Shown piece by piece: positions 1 to 29,772 of a stretch of DNA of 64,000 nucleotides (position 1 is its first letter; every line of letters starts with the position of its first letter). Location of the stretch: NCBI RefSeq assembly GCF_900215205.1, contig NZ_OBDY01000002.1, positions 205,867 through 269,866 of the forward strand. The letters run 5' to 3'. The notes beneath the pieces are model-generated. The model saw only the letters and a program-made list of their open reading frames with translations, was not told the origin of the DNA and did not search any database. Source of the DNA: Paractinoplanes atraurantiacus. GTDB lineage: Bacteria; Actinomycetota; Actinomycetes; Mycobacteriales; Micromonosporaceae. The translations under genes and the position numbers were made by a program.

Positions 1-3000
1 CTCCGGGACAACCCGGCCATCGACGGCTGGCTCGACCTGGCCGACCTGTACCGGCCGGACGCGGAACGCGGACTGTGGAGCGCGCGGCTGGCCATGCTGC
101 GCACGGTGGTGACGGCCCGGGCGCCGGGCGGCCTGCGGGCGTTGCAGGTCACCGACGGGCTGCGGGCCGGCGTCGAGCCCGGTGGGACGGAGCCGGGCCG
201 GCTGGCCGGGGCCCGCGTCGCGGGGTTCCTGCGCGTCCTCGGCGCCGAGTACCGGTCGCTGCGGGCCGGGGTGCTCGACACGGACGTTTCGGCCGGGGAT
301 CCGCACCGGCTGGCCGGGCACATCTTGGCCGAGTGGGCGGCGCCGGAGCCGGAGGTGTGCCATCGGGGCGGGCAACGGTTCCGGCCGGTGCTGCGGCCGC
401 TCGACGCGCCGTACGAGCCGCTGCGGGTGGATCCGGCGGCGGCGTACGTCGTCACCGGCGCCACCCGAGGGCTCGGCGCCCTGGTCACGAAGCTGCTGGC
501 CGATCGGGGCGCGCGCCGGCTCGCGGTGCTCGGGTACCGGGGCGGGCCCGCGCTCGACCAGGCGGTGACCGACCTGGAGTGCCGCGGTGTGCGGGTCCTG
601 CCGTACGCCGGCGCGCTGACCGACCGGGCGGCCCTGGGCGCGTTCCTCGACCGGGTCCGGGATGAGCTCGGCGCAATCGGCGGGATCGTGCACTGCGCCG
701 GGCGCTCGGCGCCCGAGCCCACCGGGTTCGCCTATCAGGACCCCGCGGTCGTACGGGACGTGCTGGAACCCAAGGTGGACGGCCTGGAGGCGCTGCTCGA
801 GCTGACCGCGGGCGATCGTCCGGCGTTCACGCTGCTCTTCTCCTCGGTGTGTGCCGCGGTGCCGTCGGTGGCCGGGGGAGTGACCGACTACGCGGCGGCC
901 AACGCCTTCCTGGACCTGACCGCGGCCCAGCGCGCCGCCGACGGCGTGCGGTCGGTGAACTGGCCGCAGTGGCGCGAGAGCGGCGGCGGCCGCGACCGGC
1001 CCAACCCGTGCCTGCGGGTCGGCCTGGACACCTTGGACGACGAGGCCGGGCTGCGGGTCCTGGAGCGGGTCCTGGCCCGGCCGGCCGGCGGCGTGGTGCT
1101 GCCGGCGCCACCGCTGAACGGCGCCACGGTCGACCTGGACGCCCTGCTCACTCTCACCAGCTCACCGGCTGAGACCAGCGCGCCTCCGGTGGTTTCGGCG
1201 CCGCCATCCCTCGACCGGTCTCTCGCCTCGCCTGCCGCCTCGCCTCCCGCAACGCCCGCCGCTTCGCCCGCTGCGGAGCCGCCCGCATGGCTTCGGGAGC
1301 TCTTCGCGGACGCGCTGCGGCTGCCCGCCGCCGATCTGGACGACACAGCCGACTTCAGCGACCTCGGCGTGGAGTCCATCATGCTGGGCGAGCTGCTGCT
1401 GGCCATCGAGGCGCGGCTGGGCCGCTCCCTGGAACCGGCCGCCCTGCTCGACCACCCCACCCTGGCCCGGCTCAGCGCCCACCTCGGCGTGAACGAGACC
1501 CCGGCGCCGCCGCAGCCCGAGGCGCCGGCCCGGCCCGCGAGCCCCGCCGCCTCTCCGCCCGCGCCGCCGGACGGCCGGGTCGCGGTCATCGGCATGGCCT
1601 GCCGCTTCCCCGGCGCGCCCGATACCGACACGTTCTGGGACACCCTGATCGCCTCCCGCTGTGCCGTGGACGAGGTGCCGGCCTCCCGCTGGGACCATCG
1701 CCGGTTCTACCGCCCGCAACCCGGGCTCGGTCACAGCATCAGCAAGTGGGGCGGCTTCGTGACCGGCCTCGAGGACTTCGATCCGGCGTACTTCGGGCTC
1801 GGTGACGAGGAGGCCACCTGCCTCGATCCGGCCATCCGGATGTTCCTCGAGGGCACGGCCACCTGCCTGCGCGACGCCGGCTACTCCGACGAGGAGATCG
1901 GCGGCCGGGAGGTCGGCGTCTTCGTGGGCGCGCGGATGTCCGAGTACGGCCGGCGGGTCGGCGTGCGGCCGGGCGTCCTGCGCTCGGACCAGAACTTCAT
2001 CGCCGCCCACGTGGCCCACCACTTCGACCTGCGCGGCCCCAACCTGGTGATCGACAGCGCGTGCTCCTCGTCGCTGGTCAGCGTGCAACTCGCCATCCGC
2101 AGCCTGCTGGCCGGCGAGTCAGCGATGGCGCTGGCCGGCGGTGTCGAGGTGCTCCTGGACGAGCAGCCCTATCTCGACCTGAGCGCGGCGCGGGCGCTGT
2201 CCCCGACGGGCCGGTGCTACGCCTTCGACGAGCGGGCCGACGGGTTCGTGCCGGGCGAGGGCTGCGGCGTGGTGCTGCTCAAGCCGCTGGAGCGGGCGAT
2301 CGCCGACGGCGACCGCATCCACGCCGTCATCGAGGCCGTCGCGGTCAACAACGACGGTCGCACCATGGGGATGACGACGCCCAACCCGGCGGCGCAGGCG
2401 CGTGTGGTCCGCCGGGCCCTCGACCTGTCCGGCCGTTCCCCGGACGAGATCGGCATGGTGGAGGCGCACGGCACCGCCACGCTCATCGGCGACCCGATCG
2501 AGCTGCGGGCCCTCACCGACGTCTACGGCGCCGGCCCGGCGCGGGCCGGCGGATGCCCGATCGGCAGCGTCAAGTCCAACATCGGGCATCTGCTCAGCGC
2601 GGCCGGCATCGCCGGGCTGGCCAAGGTGATCCTGTCGGTGCGGCACGGCCAGATCCCGGCCACGCTGTTCTGCGAGACGCCGAACCCCCGGTTCGACTTC
2701 GCCCGCTCGCCCTTCACGCCGAACACCGCCCTGCGCCAGTGGCCGGAGCTGCCCGCCGCGCGGGTCGCGGCGCTGAGCTCGTTCGGGCTCGGCGGCACCA
2801 ACGCCCACCTGATCGCCAGCGGCTTCGACCTCAAGCAGCGATACGGCCACCCGGATGCCCGCCGGCCGCTGCCACCGCCCCGGTTCGCCCGCCGCCGCCT
2901 CTGGCTCGACCCGCCCGGCAGCGCCCCCGCCGAGGAGCCGGAGCCGCTGCTGGCCTCGATCCTCGACCTGGACCTCTCCGGCGGCTCCCGCCCCGCCCTG

Positions 3001-3015
3001 CCGTTCGCACGCTGA
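1..3015 (+). CDS. Trans-AT polyketide synthase, C-terminal part (KR-ACP-KS), 5' end outside window
   Basis: The frame is open at base 1, so the true start lies to the left; the stop is at 3013-3015. Counting from the first codon, a ketoreductase covers about residues 140-330 with the cofactor motif VTGATRGLG and a Ser/Tyr catalytic pair (Tyr codon at 889, followed by AAAN). A carrier domain follows with its phosphopantetheine Ser at codon 1375 (LGVESIM), then a ketosynthase from about 1575 to 2830 with Cys in DSACSSS (codon 2062) and both His (EAHGTAT, NIGH). No acyltransferase domain is present, as expected for a trans-AT system. The protein ends shortly after the KS, and the next gene starts with a DH, so one module is split over two proteins. 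The same split is known between LnmI and LnmJ of leinamycin (family knowledge). By inference it is the last part of the LnmI-like hybrid NRPS-PKS. Confidence 0.93.
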   Translation, partial: LRDNPAIDGWLDLADLYRPDAERGLWSARLAMLRTVVTARAPGGLRALQVTDGLRAGVEPGGTEPGRLAGARVAGFLRVLGAEYRSLRAGVLDTDVSAGDPHRLAGHILAEWAAPEPEVCHRGGQRFRPVLRPLDAPYEPLRVDPAAAYVVTGATRGLGALVTKLLADRGARRLAVLGYRGGPALDQAVTDLECRGVRVLPYAGALTDRAALGAFLDRVRDELGAIGGIVHCAGRSAPEPTGFAYQDPAVVRDVLEPKVDGLEALLELTAGDRPAFTLLFSSVCAAVPSVAGGVTDYAAANAFLDLTAAQRAADGVRSVNWPQWRESGGGRDRPNPCLRVGLDTLDDEAGLRVLERVLARPAGGVVLPAPPLNGATVDLDALLTLTSSPAETSAPPVVSAPPSLDRSLASPAASPPATPAASPAAEPPAWLRELFADALRLPAADLDDTADFSDLGVESIMLGELLLAIEARLGRSLEPAALLDHPTLARLSAHLGVNETPAPPQPEAPARPASPAASPPAPPDGRVAVIGMACRFPGAPDTDTFWDTLIASRCAVDEVPASRWDHRRFYRPQPGLGHSISKWGGFVTGLEDFDPAYFGLGDEEATCLDPAIRMFLEGTATCLRDAGYSDEEIGGREVGVFVGARMSEYGRRVGVRPGVLRSDQNFIAAHVAHHFDLRGPNLVIDSACSSSLVSVQLAIRSLLAGESAMALAGGVEVLLDEQPYLDLSAARALSPTGRCYAFDERADGFVPGEGCGVVLLKPLERAIADGDRIHAVIEAVAVNNDGRTMGMTTPNPAAQARVVRRALDLSGRSPDEIGMVEAHGTATLIGDPIELRALTDVYGAGPARAGGCPIGSVKSNIGHLLSAAGIAGLAKVILSVRHGQIPATLFCETPNPRFDFARSPFTPNTALRQWPELPAARVAALSSFGLGGTNAHLIASGFDLKQRYGHPDARRPLPPPRFARRRLWLDPPGSAPAEEPEPLLASILDLDLSGGSRPALPFAR

Positions 3016-3030
3016 GGAGCCTGAAAACCG

Positions 3031-24488
<21,458 letters not shown>

Positions 24489-24492
<4 letters not shown>

Positions 24493-25445
24493 GCGCCACG
24501 GTGCTGGCCGCCCGCCCGGGCCTGCGGCTGGTCGACGGTACGCCCGGCCAGGTGGCCCGCACCGAGCTGGTGACACCGGGCATGTGCGGGCCGAACGCGC
24601 TCTTCTTCGGCGCGATCGGCGACTGGACCTGGGACGCGGTGAGCGCCGCGTGCGGCACCAACGTCTACGACGCCCGGGTGGCCGGCGGCGCGCCGACCTA
24701 TCTGTCCTTCTACTACTTCCACCTGCTCGGCACCGACCGGCTGCACCCGCTGCGGGTCACGTTCGGCGACCGCCTGCGGGTCGAGTCCGGCGTCTTCCGG
24801 CTGGCCAGCGAGTCGGTGCTGACGCTGCACCGGATCCGCTACGACGACGGCGCGCCGGACCGTCCGGTCGAGGCCGGCGAGCCCTTCACCGAGCCCGTCG
24901 AGGGGTGTCTGTACGCGGTGAACGTCAACCGCTGGATCGTGCGCGGCCGGCCGGACAGCAACCGCGGGCTGGCCCGGGGCGTACCGGCCGACTTCGTCAC
25001 CGACGACCTGCCGCGGCTGCCGGCCGACTGGCCGCCCCGGCTCGCCTACACGCGGGCCCGGCGCGCCGGCGTGTTCGATCACGACCCGCCGGCCGGTCCG
25101 GGGGAGCCGGAGCGCTTCGCCGCCGACTATCCGGTCGAGGCGAGCCGTGACCTCAACGGCGTCGGCCTGCTCTACTTCGCGTCGTACTTCTCCATCGTGG
25201 ACTGGGCCCTGCTGCGGCTGTGGCGCCGGCTCGGCCGCGACGACCGGTCGTTCGCCCGCCGGGTCGTGACCGACCAGCGCATCTGTTACCTCGGCAACGC
25301 CGACGCGGACGCGGTGGTGCGGGTCGAGCTGGCTCTGCGGCGCAGCGGCCCGGACGAGGTCGTCGACGTGTCGCTGACCGACCGGGCCAGCGGTGACCCG
25401 CTGGCGATCGCGGCGCTGCGCATGCGGCCGGGCGGCCCGCTGTGA
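24489..25445 (+). CDS. lnmK: LnmK-type bifunctional acyltransferase/decarboxylase
   Basis: The 318-residue protein overlaps the synthase stop by ATGA. Its sequence and place match LnmK of leinamycin, a double hot-dog enzyme that takes methylmalonyl-CoA, decarboxylates it and loads propionyl onto a dedicated carrier protein (family knowledge). Visible features are the N-terminal GMCGPNALFFG and GDWTWDAVS segments, a Tyr at position 60 near where the self-acylated Tyr62 of LnmK is expected, and a second hot-dog half with DLNGVGLLYFASYFSIVDW. The next gene, which it overlaps by GTGA, encodes the probable carrier partner. It should supply the donor for a propionate-derived beta-branch. The Tyr60 equivalence was judged by eye and needs an alignment. 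Confidence 0.88.
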
Positions 25446-25687
25446 CCCGGGCCGACGTGACCGGTCACCTGGTCGCCGCGGTCGCCGAGGTCCTTCCCGG
25501 CGTGCCGGTCGAGCTCATCGGCGGCGACCGGCACCTGCGCGACCTCGGCGCCGACTCGGTGGAGCGCGTCGAGATCATCGTGGCCGTGCTGGACCGGCTC
25601 GGCCTCGACGAGCCGCTGTCCAGCTTCACCGACCTGCCCCACGTCGAGGCCATGGTGGATTTCCTGTGCGAGAGGAGCAGCCGATGA
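25442..25687 (+). CDS. lnmL: Discrete acyl carrier protein, beta-branch donor (LnmL type)
   Basis: This 81-residue carrier protein starts with GTG inside the stop of the LnmK-type gene and ends in an ATGA overlap with the HMG synthase gene. The phosphopantetheine Ser lies in LGADSVERVEI. Free carrier proteins placed between LnmK- and LnmM-type enzymes carry the propionyl donor that the HMG synthase adds to the beta-keto chain. The GADS motif differs from the GANS motif of the second free carrier protein at 26962, which suggests that the two serve different partners; that split of roles is an inference. Confidence 0.88.
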   Translation: MTRADVTGHLVAAVAEVLPGVPVELIGGDRHLRDLGADSVERVEIIVAVLDRLGLDEPLSSFTDLPHVEAMVDFLCERSSR

Positions 25688-26937
25688 CCGCGCCGGTCGG
25701 CGTCGAGGCGATGAACGTGTACTGCGGGGTCGCGCAGATCCCGGTGCCCGCCCTGTTCGCCGGGCGGGGGCTCGACCCCGCCCGGCTGGACAACCTGATG
25801 ATGCGGCAGCGCTCGGTGGCGCTGCCGTGCGAGGACCCGGTCACCAACGCGGTGAACGCGGCCCGCCCGCTGCTCGACCGGCTGGGGCCGGAGACGGTGT
25901 CCCGGATCGAGCTGCTGGTCACCTCCACCGAGTCCGGGCTCGACCTGAGCAAGTCCGTGGCCTCGTACGTGCACGAGTTCCTCGGGCTCAGCCGCGCCTG
26001 CCGGGTGCTCGAGGTCAAGCAGGCCTGCTACGCCGCGACCGGGGCGCTGCAACTCGCCGCCGGGCACATCGCCTCGGGTTTCTCCCCGGGGGCCAAGGCG
26101 CTCGTCATCGGCACCGACATCTCCCTGGTCGACGAGGACGCCGCGTACGCCGAGCCGGCCATGGGCAACGGCGCGGTCGCCCTGCTCGTCGGCGACCGGC
26201 CCGAGGTGCTCACCCTCGACCCGGGCGCCTTCGGGCTGTACAGCTACGAGACGCTGGACTCGGCCCGGCCCGGCCCCACCTTCGACATCGCCGACGCCGA
26301 CCGGTCGCTCTACGCCTATCTCGACTGTCTGAGCCACAGCTTCCGCGACTACCGGTCGCGGGTGGAGACCGCCGACTACGCCACGACGTTCGACCTGCTG
26401 GCCATGCACACCCCGTTCGCCGGCATGGTGCGGGCCGGGCACCGCAAGATGATGCGCGAGTTCGCCGGCACGCTGCCGGCCGCGGCGACTGACGACTTCG
26501 AGCGCCGGGTGGCGCCGTCGCTGGTCTATCCGGCGGCGGTGGGCAACATGTGCTCCGGCTCGGTCTATCTGGCCCTGGCCAGCCTCGTCGACCACGCCGA
26601 CGTCTCGGCCGGGGCGCGGGTCGGCCTTTTCTCGTACGGGTCGGGATGCTCGTCCGAGTTCTTCAGCGGCCTGGTCGACGCTCGTTCGGCCCGGGCCGTC
26701 GGCGCCGCCGGCATCGCCGGGCACCTCGCGGCCCGCGCCGAGCTGAGCTTCGACGAGTACGCCGGCCTGCTCCCCGCCACCCGGCGCAGCCTGCTTCCGG
26801 AACGCGACGTGGTGCTGGAGCCGGAGCGCCACGCCGGCCTGCTGGCCCGGTACGGCGACCGCCGCGACCTGCTGATCCGCACCGGCACCAAGGAACACCA
26901 TCGCACGTACGAGTGGGCCGTCGCCGGTTCCCGGTGA
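25684..26937 (+). CDS. lnmM: HMG-CoA synthase-like beta-branching enzyme (LnmM type)
   Basis: The 417-residue protein starts at ATG 25684, overlapping the carrier gene. It has the HMG synthase marks: ESGLDLSKS in the N-terminal half, the nucleophilic Cys in EVKQACYAATGAL, and a C-terminal HTPFAGMVRAGHRKMMRE segment with the catalytic His. Such enzymes join an acyl donor on a free carrier protein to a beta-keto intermediate on the synthase, giving a beta-carboxyalkyl branch. It is the only HMG synthase in the window, so it may serve both the propionyl donor (LnmK type) and an acetyl donor made by the decarboxylating ketosynthase downstream. Confidence 0.93.
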   Translation: MTAPVGVEAMNVYCGVAQIPVPALFAGRGLDPARLDNLMMRQRSVALPCEDPVTNAVNAARPLLDRLGPETVSRIELLVTSTESGLDLSKSVASYVHEFLGLSRACRVLEVKQACYAATGALQLAAGHIASGFSPGAKALVIGTDISLVDEDAAYAEPAMGNGAVALLVGDRPEVLTLDPGAFGLYSYETLDSARPGPTFDIADADRSLYAYLDCLSHSFRDYRSRVETADYATTFDLLAMHTPFAGMVRAGHRKMMREFAGTLPAAATDDFERRVAPSLVYPAAVGNMCSGSVYLALASLVDHADVSAGARVGLFSYGSGCSSEFFSGLVDARSARAVGAAGIAGHLAARAELSFDEYAGLLPATRRSLLPERDVVLEPERHAGLLARYGDRRDLLIRTGTKEHHRTYEWAVAGSR

Positions 26938-26961
26938 TCCGGCCCGGTGAGGAGAGAGCAC

Positions 26962-27201
26962 ATGGACGACACCGAGGTCTTCGCCGCGGTCCGGGCCGGC
27001 ATCGCCGAGGTGCTGCCCGAGGTACGGCCGGACGAGGTCGACATCGACGGGACGCTCACCGACCTCGGCGCCAACAGCATCGACCGCGCCGAGATCGTCA
27101 CGCTGGCCATGCAACGGCTTGGTGTCACCGTGCCGGTCGCCGAGTTCCGCGACGTGCACGACCTGCGATCGCTGGTCGATCTGCTGGCCAAGCATGCCTG
27201 A
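26962..27201 (+). CDS. Second discrete acyl carrier protein of the beta-branching cassette
   Basis: The 79-residue protein starts at ATG 26962, six bases behind an AGGAGAG ribosome binding site; an in-frame GTG at 26947 is less likely. The Ser lies in LGANSIDRAEIV, the motif typical of free AcpK-like carriers in HMG synthase cassettes. The gene overlaps the start of the decarboxylating ketosynthase by eight bases, the usual pairing for making acetyl-ACP from malonyl-ACP. Leinamycin itself uses an LnmK/LnmL pair, so this extra carrier is unexpected in that setting. Confidence 0.9.
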   Translation: MDDTEVFAAVRAGIAEVLPEVRPDEVDIDGTLTDLGANSIDRAEIVTLAMQRLGVTVPVAEFRDVHDLRSLVDLLAKHA

Positions 27202-28423
27202 GCCGGTCGTCGTCACCGGGCTGGGCATCGTCAGCCCGGTCGGCGTCGGCGTGCCGGCGTTCGCGGCGGCGCTGCGGGCCGGGGCCACGGGCTTCCGGGC
27301 GGTGCCGGACGAGGCCGGCGGCACCCGGTTCGCCGCGCCGCTGACCGGCTTCGACCTGGCCGCCGCCCTCGCGGCGGCCACGCCCGGCGTCCGCCGGGAG
27401 GCGCTGCGGGCGGCCCGGCGCTCGCCGCTGCCGGTGCAGGCCGGCGTGGCCGCCGCCGTGGAGGCCTGGCAGCACGCCGGTCTGGCCGGCGGCGCGGTGC
27501 CGGCGGACCGTGTCGGGCTGATCGTGGGCGGGCACAACCTCACCGGCGGCTACGCGTTCGAGCACCACCCGGTCTACCTACGGCAACCCGTCTATCTCCC
27601 GGCCCGGTACGCCTTGCAGGTGCAGGACACCGACCATGTCGCCACGATCAGCCAGGCCCTGGGCGTCACCGGCGAGGGGCACACCGTGGGCGCCTCGTCG
27701 GCCAGCGGGAACCTCGCGCTCATCCAGGCGGCCCGGCTGATCGCCGCTGGCGCGGTGGACGCCTGCCTCGCCGTGGGCGCGCTGGCCCGGCCGGCGCCGC
27801 CGGAGCGCGCCGCGCTGGCCAACCTGGGCGTGCTGGCGCCGCCCGCCGAGCCGGCCTGTCACCCGTTCGACCGGCGCCGGGCCGGCCTGGTGCCCGGCGA
27901 GGCGGCCGCGTGCCTGGTGCTGGAGCCGGCCGGGGCGGCCCGGCGGCGCGGCGCCACCCCGCTGGCCGAGCTGGCCGGGGTGGCCACCGGGCTGGACGCC
28001 ACCAGCCTCAGCACGCCCAGCCCGGCCGGCGAGGAACGGGTGATGCGGCAGGCGCTCGCCCGGGCCGGCGTCGCGCCTTCCGCCGTGGACTACGTCAATG
28101 CGCACGGCACCGCCACGCCCGCCGGTGACGACGCCGAGCTGGCCGCGCTCGCGGCGGTCTTCGGCCCGGCGCGGCCCTGGATCAACTCCACCAAAGGGCT
28201 GGTCGGTCATTGCCTGAGCGCGGCCGGCGCGGTGGAGGCGATCGCCACCGTGGTGCAGCTGCGTGCGGGCTTCGTGCACGCGAACCCGGGCCTGCGCCGG
28301 CCGGCGGCGCCCGGGCACCGCCTCGTCGGCGCCACCGCGGTGCCGGCGCCGATCGAGGTGGCCCTGTCCACCAGTTTCGGGTTCGGTGGCTTCAACACCG
28401 CGGTTGTGCTGCGCCGCGGCTGA
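27194..28423 (+). CDS. Decarboxylating ketosynthase-like protein (active Cys replaced by Ser)
   Basis: The start is ATG 27194, inside the end of the carrier gene, giving 409 residues. The fold is that of a ketosynthase: VVVTGLGIVSPVG at the N terminus, VNAHGTATPAGD and STKGLVGHCLSAAG with the two His, and SFGFGGFN near the end. At the nucleophile elbow the sequence is VGASSASGN, where condensing enzymes have a Cys. This Ser form is typical of the ketosynthases in HMG synthase cassettes, which decarboxylate malonyl-ACP to acetyl-ACP (family knowledge). It ends the forward cassette; its stop lies four bases from the stop of the opposite gene, within a perfect 14-bp palindrome (28419-28432). Confidence 0.92.
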   Translation: MPEPVVVTGLGIVSPVGVGVPAFAAALRAGATGFRAVPDEAGGTRFAAPLTGFDLAAALAAATPGVRREALRAARRSPLPVQAGVAAAVEAWQHAGLAGGAVPADRVGLIVGGHNLTGGYAFEHHPVYLRQPVYLPARYALQVQDTDHVATISQALGVTGEGHTVGASSASGNLALIQAARLIAAGAVDACLAVGALARPAPPERAALANLGVLAPPAEPACHPFDRRRAGLVPGEAAACLVLEPAGAARRRGATPLAELAGVATGLDATSLSTPSPAGEERVMRQALARAGVAPSAVDYVNAHGTATPAGDDAELAALAAVFGPARPWINSTKGLVGHCLSAAGAVEAIATVVQLRAGFVHANPGLRRPAAPGHRLVGATAVPAPIEVALSTSFGFGGFNTAVVLRRG

Positions 28424-28427
28424 GCGC

Positions 28428-29144
28428 TCAGCGGTCGACCATCTCGAAGCCGACCGCCAGCCGGTCGCCGAAGCGCTTGCCGGTCTGCGTGTAGAGGCCG
28501 ACCAGCGGCGCGCGCACCGAGGTGTCGCCGTAGCCCAGCCCTCGCAGATATTCGCGGTGCGCCTCGAGCGAGGCCACCGCCGCGTCGACGCTCCCGGTCA
28601 CGTCCACCGCGTGCGTCGCCCGCGGCGACGAGTGCATGGCCACGTATTTCACGCCGGCCCACGGGCCGGGGCCGGCGTCGGGGAACACCCACCGGTTGGC
28701 GGCGTCGCCCACCGCGTCCAGCAACGCCCGGCCGGTGTTGCGGTGGTCCGGCGTGTTCCACTTGCCGGTGAAGGTCTCGTCGCGGTGGTTGTAGCCGACG
28801 ATCAGTTCGGGCCGGTGCCGGCGGATCGCCGCGGCGATGTCGCGGCGCAGGGCGGTCCCGTGCTCGACGAGCCCGTCGGGGTGGTCGAGGAACTCGACCT
28901 CCTTGACGCCCACGAGGCCCGCGCCGGCGCGCTGCTCGGCCTCGCGCACCGCGGCCGCCTCGGCCGGTGGCATCCCGTCGATGCCGGCCTCGCCACGGGT
29001 GACGAGGAGGTAGACGACGGTCTTGCCGGCGGCGGTCCAGGCGGCCACCGCGCCCGCGCCGCCGAACTCCATGTCATCCGGGTGCGCCACCACGCACAGC
29101 GCTCGGGTCCAGTCTTCCGGGAGGGGTGTGAGCTTGTCGGTCAT
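28428..29144 (-). CDS. PIG-L/LmbE family zinc deacetylase
   Basis: The 238-residue protein has the AHPDDMEFGG metal-binding motif near residue 22 and a second His cluster further on (HRNTGR). The family removes N-acyl groups; actinobacterial members include MshB and Mca, which act on mycothiol precursors and mycothiol S-conjugates. The chosen start is MTDKLTPLPEDW; an upstream in-frame start at 29195 would add 17 residues of poor quality. It is the last gene of a leftward operon with the sucrase/ferredoxin-like and acyl-CoA ligase genes. In a sulfur-incorporating cluster it might trim a thiol adduct or an N-acetyl group, but nothing in the sequence shows the substrate. Confidence 0.85.
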   Translation of the reverse strand: MTDKLTPLPEDWTRALCVVAHPDDMEFGGAGAVAAWTAAGKTVVYLLVTRGEAGIDGMPPAEAAAVREAEQRAGAGLVGVKEVEFLDHPDGLVEHGTALRRDIAAAIRRHRPELIVGYNHRDETFTGKWNTPDHRNTGRALLDAVGDAANRWVFPDAGPGPWAGVKYVAMHSSPRATHAVDVTGSVDAAVASLEAHREYLRGLGYGDTSVRAPLVGLYTQTGKRFGDRLAVGFEMVDR

Positions 29145-29196
29145 GCCGTCACCCTGCCGCCGGCCGGCCGCGGCCCGATAGTGAAAAGTGAGCACC

Positions 29197-29772
29197 TCAG
29201 GCCGAGACGATCCGTTCCGCCTCGTGCGGCGACACCTGGCGGAAGTATCGGCCGTCGGGCAGCCGCACCACGTTGGCCGCGAACCGGCAGCCGCCGACGT
29301 GGCCGGTGGCCCAGACCCGGCCCGGCGCCACGTCGCGCAGCACCGCGGCGACGCGCCGCCCGCGGAACGAGCACAGCCGGTCCATGCGCGTGTCGGTGCA
29401 GACCAGATAGATCGGCTCGGGGATCACCGCGGCCGCCTCCAGCGGGCGCCCGGCGGCGAGACCGTCCAGGATCGCCGCGCTCAGCTCGCCGGGGGATCCC
29501 AGCGCGACCCGCTCGACGAACCGGCGCGGGCCGGCCGAGTAGGCGAGGTAGCAGGTGCCGTCGGGGTCCGCGCGGCGTTCGGGCTCGGTCCGGCGGATCA
29601 GATTGAGCCGCAGCCCGCGGGCCGCGGCGGCGCGTTGCAGCGGCAGCACCGCGGCCAGGTCCACCCGGGCCCGCGGCCAGGAGCCGAGGTGTTCCAGCAG
29701 GATCCAGCCCACCGGGGTGCCGGCCGGCACGATCGGGGGAGCGCCCCGGCGGTCCGCCCGCCGCGGGTTCAC
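29197..29772 (-). CDS. Sucrase/ferredoxin-like protein with altered cysteines
   Basis: The 191-residue protein resembles the Suc_Fer-like family (thioredoxin-fold [2Fe-2S] proteins). It keeps the outline LVCTDTRMDRLCSFRGRR, GRVWATGHVGGCRFAANV and LPDGRYFR, but the usual CC is LC, the usual SHxGGHRFA is GHVGGCRFA, and the N-terminal cysteine pair is not apparent. It may hold a differently ligated cluster or none. The GTG start overlaps the stop of the acyl-CoA ligase gene, so the two are translationally coupled. A redox role for the cluster's oxygenases is possible but unproven. Confidence 0.7.
   Translation of the reverse strand: MNPRRADRRGAPPIVPAGTPVGWILLEHLGSWPRARVDLAAVLPLQRAAAARGLRLNLIRRTEPERRADPDGTCYLAYSAGPRRFVERVALGSPGELSAAILDGLAAGRPLEAAAVIPEPIYLVCTDTRMDRLCSFRGRRVAAVLRDVAPGRVWATGHVGGCRFAANVVRLPDGRYFRQVSPHEAERIVSA

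Noticed and set aside
28419..28432. Perfect 14-bp palindrome GCTGAGCGCTCAGC
   Set aside because: It contains the stop codons of two convergent genes and has the half-sites in inverse order to the cluster operator, with no spacer. It may be a hairpin, but it is not counted as an operator copy.
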